DNA of 13,231 nucleotides from Streptomyces sp. NRRL F-5727 (GTDB lineage Bacteria > Actinomycetota > Actinomycetes > Streptomycetales > Streptomycetaceae): NCBI RefSeq assembly GCF_000719555.1, contig NZ_JOGX01000105.1, forward strand, positions 1-13,231, given 5' to 3'. The notes below the pieces were generated by a model. It worked only from the letters and a program-made list of their open reading frames with translations, ran no database searches and was not told the origin of the DNA. Shown piece by piece: positions 5,769-13,157 of the stretch. How positions within the stretch are numbered: position 1 is the stretch's first letter; each line of letters begins with the position of its first letter. Position numbers and translations under genes: made by a program.

Positions 5769-6966
5769 TCGTTTCCGCCCAGGGTGGGGGCTGGGGGGCG
5801 TTCGGGTCTGTGAGGGTGGCTATCAGGCGGGCGCTGACGGGTTCCGGGGGCCAGGGGGTGTGGCCGTCGGTGAGGACCACGATGATGTTCGGGGGGTCTT
5901 GGGCGGTCAGGGCCGTACGGATGCCGACCGTCATGTCCGTGCCGCCGCCGCCCGCCAGTTCGACCTGGTCGACGGTGGTCACGCGGGCGACGGCGTGGAC
6001 GTCCGCGTCGCACGCGAGGACGGTGACGCGGTTGCCGCCGACGCCTACCTCGCGGAGTACGCCGGAGACCTCGGCCAGTGCGGTCGCGAGGTCTTCCTCG
6101 GTCATCGAGCCGGAGGTGTCGACGACGACGGCCACGCGGGGCAGCGGGCGGCGGAGGCTGGGCAGGACCACGCGGCCGCCGAGGGCCGGGGTGCGGCGCG
6201 AGGGGCGGCGGTAGGTGTAGTCGACCGCGCCGCCGGCCCAGGCCGCGGCTTCGCGGACCGCGCCGGTGAGTGCCTTGCGCCAGTCGACGGTGGGTTCCAG
6301 GACCTGCTCCGCCCAGCGCCGCCAGCCTGCGGCGATCGTTCCCCGGGAGCGGGCGTGGGCGCGGATGGCCTGGGCGGTCTGGCGGCGCAGCGCCTCGCCT
6401 TCCACCGGGCCCACGCCCGCGGTGCCGTCGGCGGCGTGCTCGCCCAGGTCCCACGGGGCGGGGACGCCGTGCGCTCCGGAGCCGCAGTCCAGGGCATGGG
6501 GGCAGGAGGCCGGGATGTCGCGCAGGTACTCCTCGAAGAGGCGACCCGTCGGCAGGCCGAACAGGCGTGGCTCCATGACGCCTGGGGGCAGCCGTAGTCC
6601 GTCGGCGACGAGGTCGTCGTTGATCTCGCAGTCCTGGGCGATGTTGACCCGCAGCCGGTCGCGCTGGTCGGCGGCCGGCAGGCGGTCGGCGCGGCCGTGG
6701 TGGTCGCGAAGGAGATGGGCCGCCTCGTGGATCCACACCCCTGCCAGCTCCTCGACGCCGGTCGCGTCGACGAAGGCGGGCGCGACGTAGCAGCGCCAGT
6801 ACCGGTCCACCGCCATCGTGCGTACCCGCTCCGACGGGACGACGGTCAGGGCGTACAGGGCGGAGGCCAGGTACGGGCGGGCCTCCGCCGCCTTGTAGCG
6901 CGCGGCCAGCAGCTTGGCGCGGTCGAGGCGGGCGGGGCCGTCGGCCGGCGCGGAGTGTGGGGTCAT
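5746..6966 (-). CDS. Metallopeptidase-like protein with C-terminal vWA domain (DUF2201 type)
   Basis: 406 aa. The N-terminal domain carries GVWIHEAAHLLRDHHGR with a zinc-type HEAAH motif at residues 80-84, followed by NIAQDCEINDDL near 109-120, as in the DUF2201 putative metallopeptidase domain. The C-terminal part is a vWA-like domain with a full MIDAS: DTSGS at 283-287, T343 in GGGGTDM, and D367 in VVLTDG. This layout would allow Mg-dependent ligand binding together with proteolysis. It is the last gene of the minus-strand operon, starting 13 nt after the MoxR ATPase stop. The pairing fits MoxR-vWA partnerships, in which the ATPase remodels a complex held by the vWA protein. No signal peptide is visible, so it is probably cytosolic. 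The substrate is unknown, and protease activity is inferred from the motif only. Confidence 0.88.
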   Translation of the reverse strand: MTPHSAPADGPARLDRAKLLAARYKAAEARPYLASALYALTVVPSERVRTMAVDRYWRCYVAPAFVDATGVEELAGVWIHEAAHLLRDHHGRADRLPAADQRDRLRVNIAQDCEINDDLVADGLRLPPGVMEPRLFGLPTGRLFEEYLRDIPASCPHALDCGSGAHGVPAPWDLGEHAADGTAGVGPVEGEALRRQTAQAIRAHARSRGTIAAGWRRWAEQVLEPTVDWRKALTGAVREAAAWAGGAVDYTYRRPSRRTPALGGRVVLPSLRRPLPRVAVVVDTSGSMTEEDLATALAEVSGVLREVGVGGNRVTVLACDADVHAVARVTTVDQVELAGGGGTDMTVGIRTALTAQDPPNIIVVLTDGHTPWPPEPVSARLIATLTDPNAPQPPPWAETIRIPPRP

Positions 6967-6979
6967 GGCGCGGGGCCGG

Positions 6980-8254
6980 TCAGCGGGCGCCCGGCAGCGC
7001 GCCGGCGAGCTGGAGCAGTTCGAGGAAGGCGTCGATGCCGGGCGGGATGGGCCACTCGGGCTCGCGCATCGCGGCGAGGTCGCGGGCCGCCCGCGCCGCC
7101 ACGTCGGGCACTCCGGCGTCCACGGCCTTGGCGAGGACCGCCCAGCCCGCCTCCCAGCGCGGCCGGGTCGGCTCGCTCTGCACGGCGGCGACCACGGCGA
7201 TGAGGAACGCCAGCTGGCGGTCGCCGCGTTCGGGCAGTGCGAAGGCCGACGGGTCGGCGAGCACCCGGTCCGGGTCGGGCAGGTCGAGGTTCTCCAGGTA
7301 CGCGAGGAGCTCGATGCCGGCCGCCTCGCCGACGGCGCCCGTCAGGGCCGCGGCCCGTGCCCCGCGCCCGGCGCCCGAGGCGTATCCGGTGGCGAGGAGT
7401 CGCAGCGCCATCTCCCACGTACGCGGTGAGGGCCAGGCGCGGCCGCGGCCCTCGGCCTCCTTCGGCATGTGGTGCGCGAGGCCGGGGCGGGCGGTCAGGA
7501 AACCGCTGATGACGCCCCGGGCGCGTGCGACGGCGCCGGACACCCGACCCGGTTCCACCGTCGGCAGGGCCGTCTCGGGCCAGGTGCCGGCCATGCCGCG
7601 GGCCACGGTGCGGGGGTCGTGCGTCCAGTCGAGGTGCACGAAGCGGTTGGCGAGCGGGGGGCTCAGGTGCCAGCCGTCGGCGGCGCTGGAGGGAGGGTTG
7701 GCGGCGGCCACGATCCGTACCGACGCGGGGAGCGACAGGCTGCCGACGCGGCGTTCGAGCACCACCCGCAGCAGCGCGGCCTGCACGGCCGGTGGCGCCG
7801 AGGACAGCTCGTCGAAGAACAGCAGGCCGTGGCCGGTACGGGCCAGCCGGACGGCCCAGTCCGGCGGGGCCATCGGCACGCCCGACGCGGCCGGGTCGTC
7901 GCCGACGATCGGCAGGCCGGCGAAGTCGGAGGGTTCGTGGACGCTGGCCACGACGGTCTCCAGGTGTACGCCGAGGGCGGCGGCGAGCTGCTCCATGCCG
8001 GCGGACTTGCCGATGCCGGGCTCTCCCCAGAGGAGGACGGGCTGATTGGCCGTCACTGCCAGGGCCAGCGCCTCCAGTTGGGGGTTGGCGGCGGGCTCGG
8101 TGCGCGTGGCGCTCAGGCGGGCGTTGAGGGCGTCGGCGGCCGCTAGGGCCGCGGGAACGGGCGTGGAGGGGGATGGCGATGCGGACGCGGGCGTGGAGGT
8201 GGGACTGGACGTGGGCGTCGGCGTGGGCGCGGATGCGGATGCCGGTGCGGTCAT
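6980..8254 (-). CDS. MoxR-type AAA+ ATPase
   Basis: 424 aa. Residues 1-34 are an Ala/Pro/Ser/Thr-rich disordered tail. The AAA+ core follows: Walker A GEPGIGKS (77-84), Walker B LLFFDELSSA with D148-E149, sensor-1 region AAANPP (N186), and LANRFVHLDW with a candidate arginine finger at R204. The P-x-x-Q-A-A-L-L-R-V-V-L-E-R-R segment after Walker B is typical of MoxR proteins. A helical C-terminal region of about 200 residues follows. MoxR ATPases act as ring-shaped chaperone-like machines, usually with a vWA partner, which is the next gene here. The start overlaps the upstream ankyrin gene stop as ATGA and has a strong AAGGAG site 8 nt upstream, so translation is probably coupled. Role in the operon: energy-driven remodelling, substrate unknown. 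Confidence 0.93.
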   Translation of the reverse strand: MTAPASASAPTPTPTSSPTSTPASASPSPSTPVPAALAAADALNARLSATRTEPAANPQLEALALAVTANQPVLLWGEPGIGKSAGMEQLAAALGVHLETVVASVHEPSDFAGLPIVGDDPAASGVPMAPPDWAVRLARTGHGLLFFDELSSAPPAVQAALLRVVLERRVGSLSLPASVRIVAAANPPSSAADGWHLSPPLANRFVHLDWTHDPRTVARGMAGTWPETALPTVEPGRVSGAVARARGVISGFLTARPGLAHHMPKEAEGRGRAWPSPRTWEMALRLLATGYASGAGRGARAAALTGAVGEAAGIELLAYLENLDLPDPDRVLADPSAFALPERGDRQLAFLIAVVAAVQSEPTRPRWEAGWAVLAKAVDAGVPDVAARAARDLAAMREPEWPIPPGIDAFLELLQLAGALPGAR

Positions 8255-10221
8255 GGGTGGATCTCCTTGTCGTCCGCCGGGTCCTCCTCCGCGTCCGCGT
8301 TCCAGTCGACGGCGGAGGAGTCCCGCTCGTCCATGTACGCGTCGAACCAGTCGGAGCCCAGGCCCGGATGCTCCCGCAGCACGCGGCGCCGGAGGAACAT
8401 CAGGTCGGTCCGTTCGTAACGGCGGATCGCCTGGGCGAGGGACAGGTCCATCTCGTCGGTGACGTCGATCCTGGCGCCGGCGGCGAGCAGCTCCCTGACC
8501 AGTTCGACGGAACCGCCCTCGTGGACGGCGGTCTGGAGCGGGGTGCGGGCCGCCTTGTCCTTCGCCTCCAGGTCCAGTCCGGCGGCCAGCAGCCGCGGCA
8601 GCAGCTCCCGGTGGTCGAGCAGGTGGAGCACGTGCAGCAGACCGCGGCCCTTGAGGTCGCGGACGTGCGGGTCCGTGCCGGCGTCGAGCAGCGCCACCAC
8701 GGCGGGCGTGTCACCGTGCTGGGCGTGCAGGAACAGCGCGTTCCGCTGCTCCCGCAGCGCTCGCGGCAGCCGGTCCCGGCCGCTGGTCCACGCGGCCTGC
8801 GCGGCGAAGCAGCCGCTGATGGTGCCGCCGAAGGCGCGCAGCGCCAGTTCGCGCTGTCGTTCCTGTTCGGTGTGCGGGCCCGTCAGGACGCCGTCGCGCT
8901 GGACGACCTCGTGCCAGATCCCGCCGCAGCGGACCCTGACGGGTCCGGGCGTGCGCGGGCCGGGTGGGCCGGTCACGGGGCCGCCGAGGTCGGGGAAGAG
9001 TGCGGCGGTGACCAGCGGGTGCAGGTCCTCGGGCCGGATCCGGCCGGCCCGCAGCAGACCGATGTCGGGCAGCCGCTGCCAGACGTACGTGGGGAGGCGC
9101 GGGATGCCGGCCTCCTGGCCGCGCTCGCGGCCGGAGACGCGCGGCGGGGTTCCCTCGGGGGCCCCGGGGTCCAGCTCGACCCGCAGATGCCCGCGCCAGT
9201 CCAGGTCGAGGCGGAAGGCCGACCCGCGTCCCGCCTGGGCGAGGCGCCGGGTCTCGTGCGCCAGACGGGTGAGGTCCGGGGCGATGAACGAGGTGAGGCC
9301 GGCGACGTCGAGCTGCCGGTAGGAACGCGGGCCCTGGGGCGGGGGTGTGAGGTCGAGGCCGAGCCCGGCGGCGGCGTACGCCTCGGTGTGCGCGCCCCGG
9401 GCCTGGAGGACAGCGATCCATTCCGCGAGGGCGGCCGGGTCGCTGTCGCTGTCGGGGGCCTCGTCCGGCAGTTCCTCGGGCGTGAGGGGCGTGCCGTCGA
9501 GGTGCAGGAAGGGGAGCCGGGCGTGGGGAACGGCGAGGGGTGAGGCGGTGACGGGTGAGCCCGTGGTGAGGGGTGAGTCGGTGGTGGCGGGTGAGGCGGT
9601 GACGGGTGAGCCCGTGGTGAGGGGTGAGTCGGTGGTGGCTTTCCGGGTGCTGAGCGAGTCGCCGTGGTCGACGGCGTCGACGGCGCCCGCGCTCCAGCGC
9701 AGTTCGCCGGAGCGGCGGGCGTCCCAGAAGCGGCGGGCGGCGGTCCAGTCCTCCGTGACGTACAGCAGTCCGTGGAGCTTGTCGCCCTCGGGCGGGACGG
9801 CCGGGCCGAAGTGCAGCCGGAGGCGCTGGGGCCCGGCCAGCATCGGGGTGTTCGTCAGCGACAGGACCGGGCCGGGGCGGCCGTACGCGGCGAGGACGAC
9901 GCGGCGGCACGGGGCGAGGGTGGTGTGGCCGCCGAGAGTGCGCGGAAGGTGCCAGCGCAGCAGGTCGGGCGCCAGGTGTCGCAGGTCGTCGGCGACCTGG
10001 GCGGCGACCTCGGCGCCGTACCGGTCGGCGATCCGCTCGGGGTCGAGGTCGTCCGGCACGTCGACGGCGGCCGCCGCGCAGGCCGCGCGCCAGTCGCCGG
10101 ACTCGCGGGCCTCCGTGGCGCGTTCGATCATCCAGCCGGGTACGGCGTAGCGGCGGACGCGGGCCCAGGAGGAGAGGTCCTCGGGGGAGAGGCCGCCGGG
10201 GAGGAGCGGACGCGTGGTCAT
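8251..10221 (-). CDS. Ankyrin-repeat protein with unknown N-terminal domains
   Basis: 656 aa, starting MTTRPLLPGGLSPEDLSSWA at ATG 10221, with GGGAG 9 nt upstream and an ATGA overlap with the LRR gene. Three parts are visible. Residues 1-190 are a domain I do not recognise, with RRVVLAAYGRPGPVLSL and EDWTAARRFWDARRSGEL. A Ser/Thr/Pro linker (~195-228) is made of a duplicated 17-aa unit. Residues ~235-480 contain GTPLTPEELPDE and WRGHLRVELDPGAPEGTPPR. C-terminal ankyrin repeats (~495-600) include GDTPAVVALLDAGTDPHVRD, GRGLLHVLHLLDHRELLPRL and TPLQTAVHEGGSVELVRELL. An acidic tail ends the protein. Ankyrin repeats bind other proteins, so it probably recruits a target or a partner to the MoxR/vWA pair. 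It is cytosolic by appearance. The reading frame stays open far upstream of ATG 10221, but that part only shadows the LRR gene. Confidence 0.88.
   Translation of the reverse strand: MTTRPLLPGGLSPEDLSSWARVRRYAVPGWMIERATEARESGDWRAACAAAAVDVPDDLDPERIADRYGAEVAAQVADDLRHLAPDLLRWHLPRTLGGHTTLAPCRRVVLAAYGRPGPVLSLTNTPMLAGPQRLRLHFGPAVPPEGDKLHGLLYVTEDWTAARRFWDARRSGELRWSAGAVDAVDHGDSLSTRKATTDSPLTTGSPVTASPATTDSPLTTGSPVTASPLAVPHARLPFLHLDGTPLTPEELPDEAPDSDSDPAALAEWIAVLQARGAHTEAYAAAGLGLDLTPPPQGPRSYRQLDVAGLTSFIAPDLTRLAHETRRLAQAGRGSAFRLDLDWRGHLRVELDPGAPEGTPPRVSGRERGQEAGIPRLPTYVWQRLPDIGLLRAGRIRPEDLHPLVTAALFPDLGGPVTGPPGPRTPGPVRVRCGGIWHEVVQRDGVLTGPHTEQERQRELALRAFGGTISGCFAAQAAWTSGRDRLPRALREQRNALFLHAQHGDTPAVVALLDAGTDPHVRDLKGRGLLHVLHLLDHRELLPRLLAAGLDLEAKDKAARTPLQTAVHEGGSVELVRELLAAGARIDVTDEMDLSLAQAIRRYERTDLMFLRRRVLREHPGLGSDWFDAYMDERDSSAVDWNADAEEDPADDKEIHP
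8263..8268 (-). promoter_or_regulatory. Ribosome binding site of the MoxR gene
   Basis: AAGGAG on the minus strand, 8 nt before ATG 8254. It lies inside the end of the ankyrin gene and fixes the ATPase start despite the ATGA overlap. Confidence 0.7.
9538..9639 (-). repeat. Tandem duplication, 51 bp x 2, inside the ankyrin gene
   Basis: Positions 9538-9588 and 9589-9639 are identical over 51 bp (17 codons). They encode two copies of TTDSPLTTGSPVTASP plus one variable residue, and each unit contains degenerate smaller repeats. The duplication is in frame and lengthens a disordered Ser/Thr/Pro linker between two domains. Confidence 0.92.
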
Positions 10222-11393
10222 CGGTACACGCTCCCGATCGCCCGCAGGTCCGGGTGGGTCGGCAGGGCGGGCCGCAGCCGTTCGGCGAAGGAGCGCTTGA
10301 CGCGGCGGGGTGTGCCCGGGCCGAGGCCGACGTATTCGAGGCGGTGCCCCTCGGGGAGTGCGGCGAGGAGGCTCTTGGCGCCGCGGCCGGTGATGCCGGT
10401 GTGGCGCAGTTCGAGGCGGCGCAGCGGACTTCCGGGCAGGGCGGCGGCCAGCGTACGGGCGCCGTCGTCGCCGGTGGTGTTGCCGGGGGAGCCGAGGCTG
10501 CGCTCGGACATGGCGCGGCCGAGGTCGAGGGTCTCGATGCCGTCGAGGGCGTCGGCGAGGGCGCGGGCGCCGTCGGGGCCGATGCCGTTGCCGCCCAGGC
10601 CGAGTCGTACGGGCCGGGTCGGGTCGGTGGCGGCGGCCAGGACGGCGGTGCCCTCGTCGCCGAGGTGGTTGGCCGGCAGGTAGAGCTCGCGGACCCCGGC
10701 GTCGCGGAGGAGGGCGGCGAGCAGCGGGGCGTCGGCGGCGGTCAGGCCGTTGCCTCCGAGGAAGAGCCGTTCGAGCGGGGCCGCGCGGTCCAGGAGGGCG
10801 TCGAGGAGCAGCCGTACGCCCTCCGGGCCGATCCCCGAGTTGACGAGGTCGAGGGTGCGCAGCGTGCTGTTGCGGCGGAGCAGTCCGGCGAGGGTACGGG
10901 CGCCGGTCGCCGTGACCGGGTTCCGCTTGAGCCACAGGGCGCGCACCGTGGTGTCCTCGGCGAGCGCGTCCGCGAGGGCGGTCACGCCGTCCGGGCCGAT
11001 GCGGTTGCAGCCGAGGTAGAGGGTCTGGATGTGGTGGGCGGTGCCGGTGTCGTGGTGGGGGCTGCCGGTGTTCCGGGCGGCAGTCAGGACGCCGGCGACG
11101 GACCGGGCGCCCTCGTCCCCGAGGGAGTTGGTCCCGAGCAGCAGATGCGCGGCGTGCGGGGAGCCGGCGGCTGCGGGCAGCAGGCGCGCCGCGCCGTCGG
11201 GGCCGAGGCCCTGCTTGCACAGGTCCACGCGGCCGTCGGCGCGCAGGGTGCCGAGCGGGAACGTCTCGTCGTCGGCGACGGGGCGCGTGTCGGCGAGCCG
11301 GGCCACCAGGGGTGCGAGCAGCGCGGGGTCCGCGAGGGGCAGGTCGGGGTGCTCGATCGCGGGGCAGCGTACGGGCGTTGTCGGCTGGTTCAT
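10218..11393 (-). CDS. Leucine-rich-repeat protein, ribonuclease-inhibitor type
   Basis: 391 aa from ATG 11393 (MNQPTTPVRCP), with GGAG 5 nt upstream; a longer in-frame start at 11453 is less likely. After a short N-terminal region, about ten LRRs of 27-29 residues begin near residues 56, 83, 124, 152, 180, 209, 236, 263, 288 and 326. The consensus is LxLxxNxIGPDGAxxLAxAL, as in TLYLGCNRIGPDGVTALADA and RLGLGGNGIGPDGARALADA. This is the RNase-inhibitor/NLR-like LRR class and forms a curved ligand-binding scaffold. Two repeats carry extra loops (NTGSPHHDTGTAHH and AMSERSLGSPGNTT). The stop overlaps the ankyrin gene start as ATGA. It probably acts as a sensor or adaptor for the MoxR/vWA module; the ligand is unknown. 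Confidence 0.9.
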   Translation of the reverse strand: MNQPTTPVRCPAIEHPDLPLADPALLAPLVARLADTRPVADDETFPLGTLRADGRVDLCKQGLGPDGAARLLPAAAGSPHAAHLLLGTNSLGDEGARSVAGVLTAARNTGSPHHDTGTAHHIQTLYLGCNRIGPDGVTALADALAEDTTVRALWLKRNPVTATGARTLAGLLRRNSTLRTLDLVNSGIGPEGVRLLLDALLDRAAPLERLFLGGNGLTAADAPLLAALLRDAGVRELYLPANHLGDEGTAVLAAATDPTRPVRLGLGGNGIGPDGARALADALDGIETLDLGRAMSERSLGSPGNTTGDDGARTLAAALPGSPLRRLELRHTGITGRGAKSLLAALPEGHRLEYVGLGPGTPRRVKRSFAERLRPALPTHPDLRAIGSVYR

Positions 11394-11398
11394 CACCA

Positions 11399-11405
11399 CT
11401 CCACC
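11399..11405 (-). promoter_or_regulatory. Ribosome binding site of the LRR gene
   Basis: GGTGGAG on the minus strand. Its GGAG ends 5 nt before ATG 11393, which supports the shorter start over the GTG/ATG further upstream. Confidence 0.6.
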
Positions 11406-11450
11406 GGTCCTCCGCCGGGGGCCGGCGTCCGCGTCGACATCAAGCAGGCG

Positions 11451-11523
11451 CAAGACCGGTCGGATTCGAACCGACGTCCTCCAGCTCGATGCGTGGGCGC
11501 GACGACCTCTGCGCTACGGCCTT
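11451..11523 (-). tRNA. tRNA-like element with noncanonical anticodon arm (possible tRNA pseudogene)
   Basis: On the minus strand, 73 nt fold as most of a tRNA. The acceptor stem is AAGGCCG with CGGTCTT (7 bp, one G-U). TA at positions 8-9 is followed by a D arm GCGC-AGAGGTCGTC-GCGC, a 5-nt variable region, and a textbook T arm GTCGG-TTCGAAT-CCGAC. The anticodon arm is wrong. Only 16 nt (CCACGCATCGAGCTGG) are present, position 26 is missing, and a 7-nt loop on a 5-bp stem cannot form. The best fold is CCA(c)GC-ATCGA-GCTGG with a bulge and a 5-nt loop. No amino acid can be assigned safely, and no CCA is encoded. It lies 17 nt after the propeller gene stop and 57 nt before the LRR start, in the same orientation. 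Confidence 0.6.
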
Positions 11524-11540
11524 GCTGCGGACGATCATAG

Positions 11541-13157
11541 TCACAACCGACCCGGTTCTCGATCACCAGTTTGAACTGGGGGGCGCTGGGCGGGGTCGGC
11601 GGTGGAGCAGACGAGGAGACGGCCGTCGGTGGTGCCGAGGAGCAGTCGGCCGGGGCCGGCGACCGTCAGGGCGCTCGCGACGACGGGCACTCCGGCGACG
11701 GTCAGGTGTCGACGCCGGAGGACGCGGCCGTCCCGCGCATCGAGCGCCACGATCTCGCCGTCGTCGTACGTCACGTGGACGACGTCCGAGTCGAGGTCGA
11801 GATCCGTGGCCTTCCGGTCGGTTCGGAACACCCAGACGGGCCGTGCGGCGCCCACCGCGCGCCGGACGACGAACGAACCCCCCGGCTGCAGTCCGCGGCC
11901 GTCGTGGACGGTACCGGCGTGAATCAGGTCGCCGTCGGCGGTCTCCACGCCGGGTCCGGCGAAGTGCGTCTCACCCGGCTGCCAGGAGTAGGGAGAGAGT
12001 TCGCGGACGTCTGCCGCTCTCGGCTCACGCGGACGCCCGGCATCCGCGGGCGGCCCCAGGTCCGCTGCCGCGAGCCGGGCTTCGCCACCCTCGTCGTTCC
12101 GTCGTCTCCTCGGTGCGGCGGTCTTCCGGAAGTAGATCCGGCTGCCGCGTCGGATGCGCAGCCTGCTCCGCTCGCCGTTCGCCCCGGCCGGCGCGAGGGA
12201 GGACAGACCGTCGGCACTGCGCACCAGGGACGCGGTGGCGGAGGGGACGAGGTGGGCGAGTCGCGCCCCGTCGTCCAGCGCGAGGCGGACGACGGGACGG
12301 GCGCGCCGCTCGGACGGGGGCGGCTTCAGACCGACCCAGGCGGATCGCTCGTCCGAGGCGACGACGATGTCCCGGCCGCCTTCGCCGCCGTCGCCGCGGT
12401 CGTCGCCTTCGCCGCCGTCGTCGTCCGGGACGGCCCACTGCCGTCGCCCCGACGGGAGCCAGCACTCCAGCCGGACGCCGTCGAGCGTCGCCACGATCCT
12501 GCCGTCGGAGAGCTCCTCGACCGCGCGGACGTTGCGGCGCGGGTCCCAGGCGGCGCTCAGGCCGGACAGGGTCCGGCGGGCCTCCTCCCGACGGTCGGCC
12601 CGTGGGGCCGCCACCCGTGGCCCGGCCAGTTCGGCACCGTCGATCGACCGGGGCGGGACGGCCGTCCAGTCGGGCCGACGGATCACCGCGACGTGGCCCT
12701 CGTGCCAAGCGGCCTTGTCCTGCCAGTCGTCGTACGGCGCCATCAGCACGCGCAGTGCGTGCTCGCCGAGCCATTCCAGGCCCAGCACCTGGCGGCCGAG
12801 CGGGTGCTCGATCAGTGACGTGGTCCTTCCCGTGTCCAGGTCCAGGAGAAGCAGCTCCCCCTCGAAGAAGTAGCCGCCGTCGTAGGCGCCGGAGCCTACG
12901 GCGAGGAGGGGGAGGGCGGGGTGGAAGGCCAGCGCGTGCACGGGATGGCGCGCACGGAGAAGGGCCCTGCAGGCCAGGTTGTTGGTGCCGTAGACGCCGA
13001 CCGGGGCGGTGAAGCCGAAGTCCGGCAGCCCGGCCACCGCCGTGCGTGTACCTTCCACGGCCAGCAGGTCGCGGCGCTCGTCAGTGACGGCGAGGGCGGG
13101 CTCGCCGACTTCGGCGAAGGGGCGGTCACCGAGGATTCGGTCGATGCGGAGCTTCAC
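11541..13157 (-). CDS. Beta-propeller-like (WD40/PQQ-type repeat) protein
   Basis: 538 aa from GTG 13157, with an AGGA site 6 nt upstream. Several strand-rich blade-like segments are visible. Near the N-terminus are CRALLRARHPVHALAFHPAL and PLLAVGSGAYDGG, followed by ELLLLDLDTGRTTSL (residues ~63-115). The middle has VEELSDGRIVATLDGVRLEC (~213-232), and the C-terminus has VHVTYDDGEIVALDARDGRV followed by GRLLLGTTDGRLLVC (~455-520). The pattern resembles WD40 or PQQ-type propellers but is too divergent to count blades reliably. A Gly/Asp-rich low-complexity insert sits near residues 245-262, and an Arg-rich loop near 335-360. There are no catalytic motifs, so it is probably a protein-binding scaffold. 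It lies upstream of the LRR gene on the same strand, separated by the tRNA-like element. Confidence 0.82.
   Translation of the reverse strand: MKLRIDRILGDRPFAEVGEPALAVTDERRDLLAVEGTRTAVAGLPDFGFTAPVGVYGTNNLACRALLRARHPVHALAFHPALPLLAVGSGAYDGGYFFEGELLLLDLDTGRTTSLIEHPLGRQVLGLEWLGEHALRVLMAPYDDWQDKAAWHEGHVAVIRRPDWTAVPPRSIDGAELAGPRVAAPRADRREEARRTLSGLSAAWDPRRNVRAVEELSDGRIVATLDGVRLECWLPSGRRQWAVPDDDGGEGDDRGDGGEGGRDIVVASDERSAWVGLKPPPSERRARPVVRLALDDGARLAHLVPSATASLVRSADGLSSLAPAGANGERSRLRIRRGSRIYFRKTAAPRRRRNDEGGEARLAAADLGPPADAGRPREPRAADVRELSPYSWQPGETHFAGPGVETADGDLIHAGTVHDGRGLQPGGSFVVRRAVGAARPVWVFRTDRKATDLDLDSDVVHVTYDDGEIVALDARDGRVLRRRHLTVAGVPVVASALTVAGPGRLLLGTTDGRLLVCSTADPAQRPPVQTGDREPGRL

Noticed and set aside
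10222..11220. Long minus-strand extension upstream of the ankyrin gene, giving a 989-codon frame
   Set aside because: The extension overlaps the LRR gene in another frame and is almost entirely Arg/Pro/Ala. The ATGA junction and GGGAG site support the start at 10221.
8173..11540. Long plus-strand open frames opposite the operon (456 and 428 codons)
   Set aside because: They mirror the high-GC third positions of the real minus-strand genes and have Gly/Val/Ala-biased, motif-free products.
11312..13012. A 566-codon plus-strand frame opposite the propeller gene
   Set aside because: It is Arg/Gly/Pro-rich with no domains, runs across the tRNA-like element, and is a shadow of the minus-strand gene.
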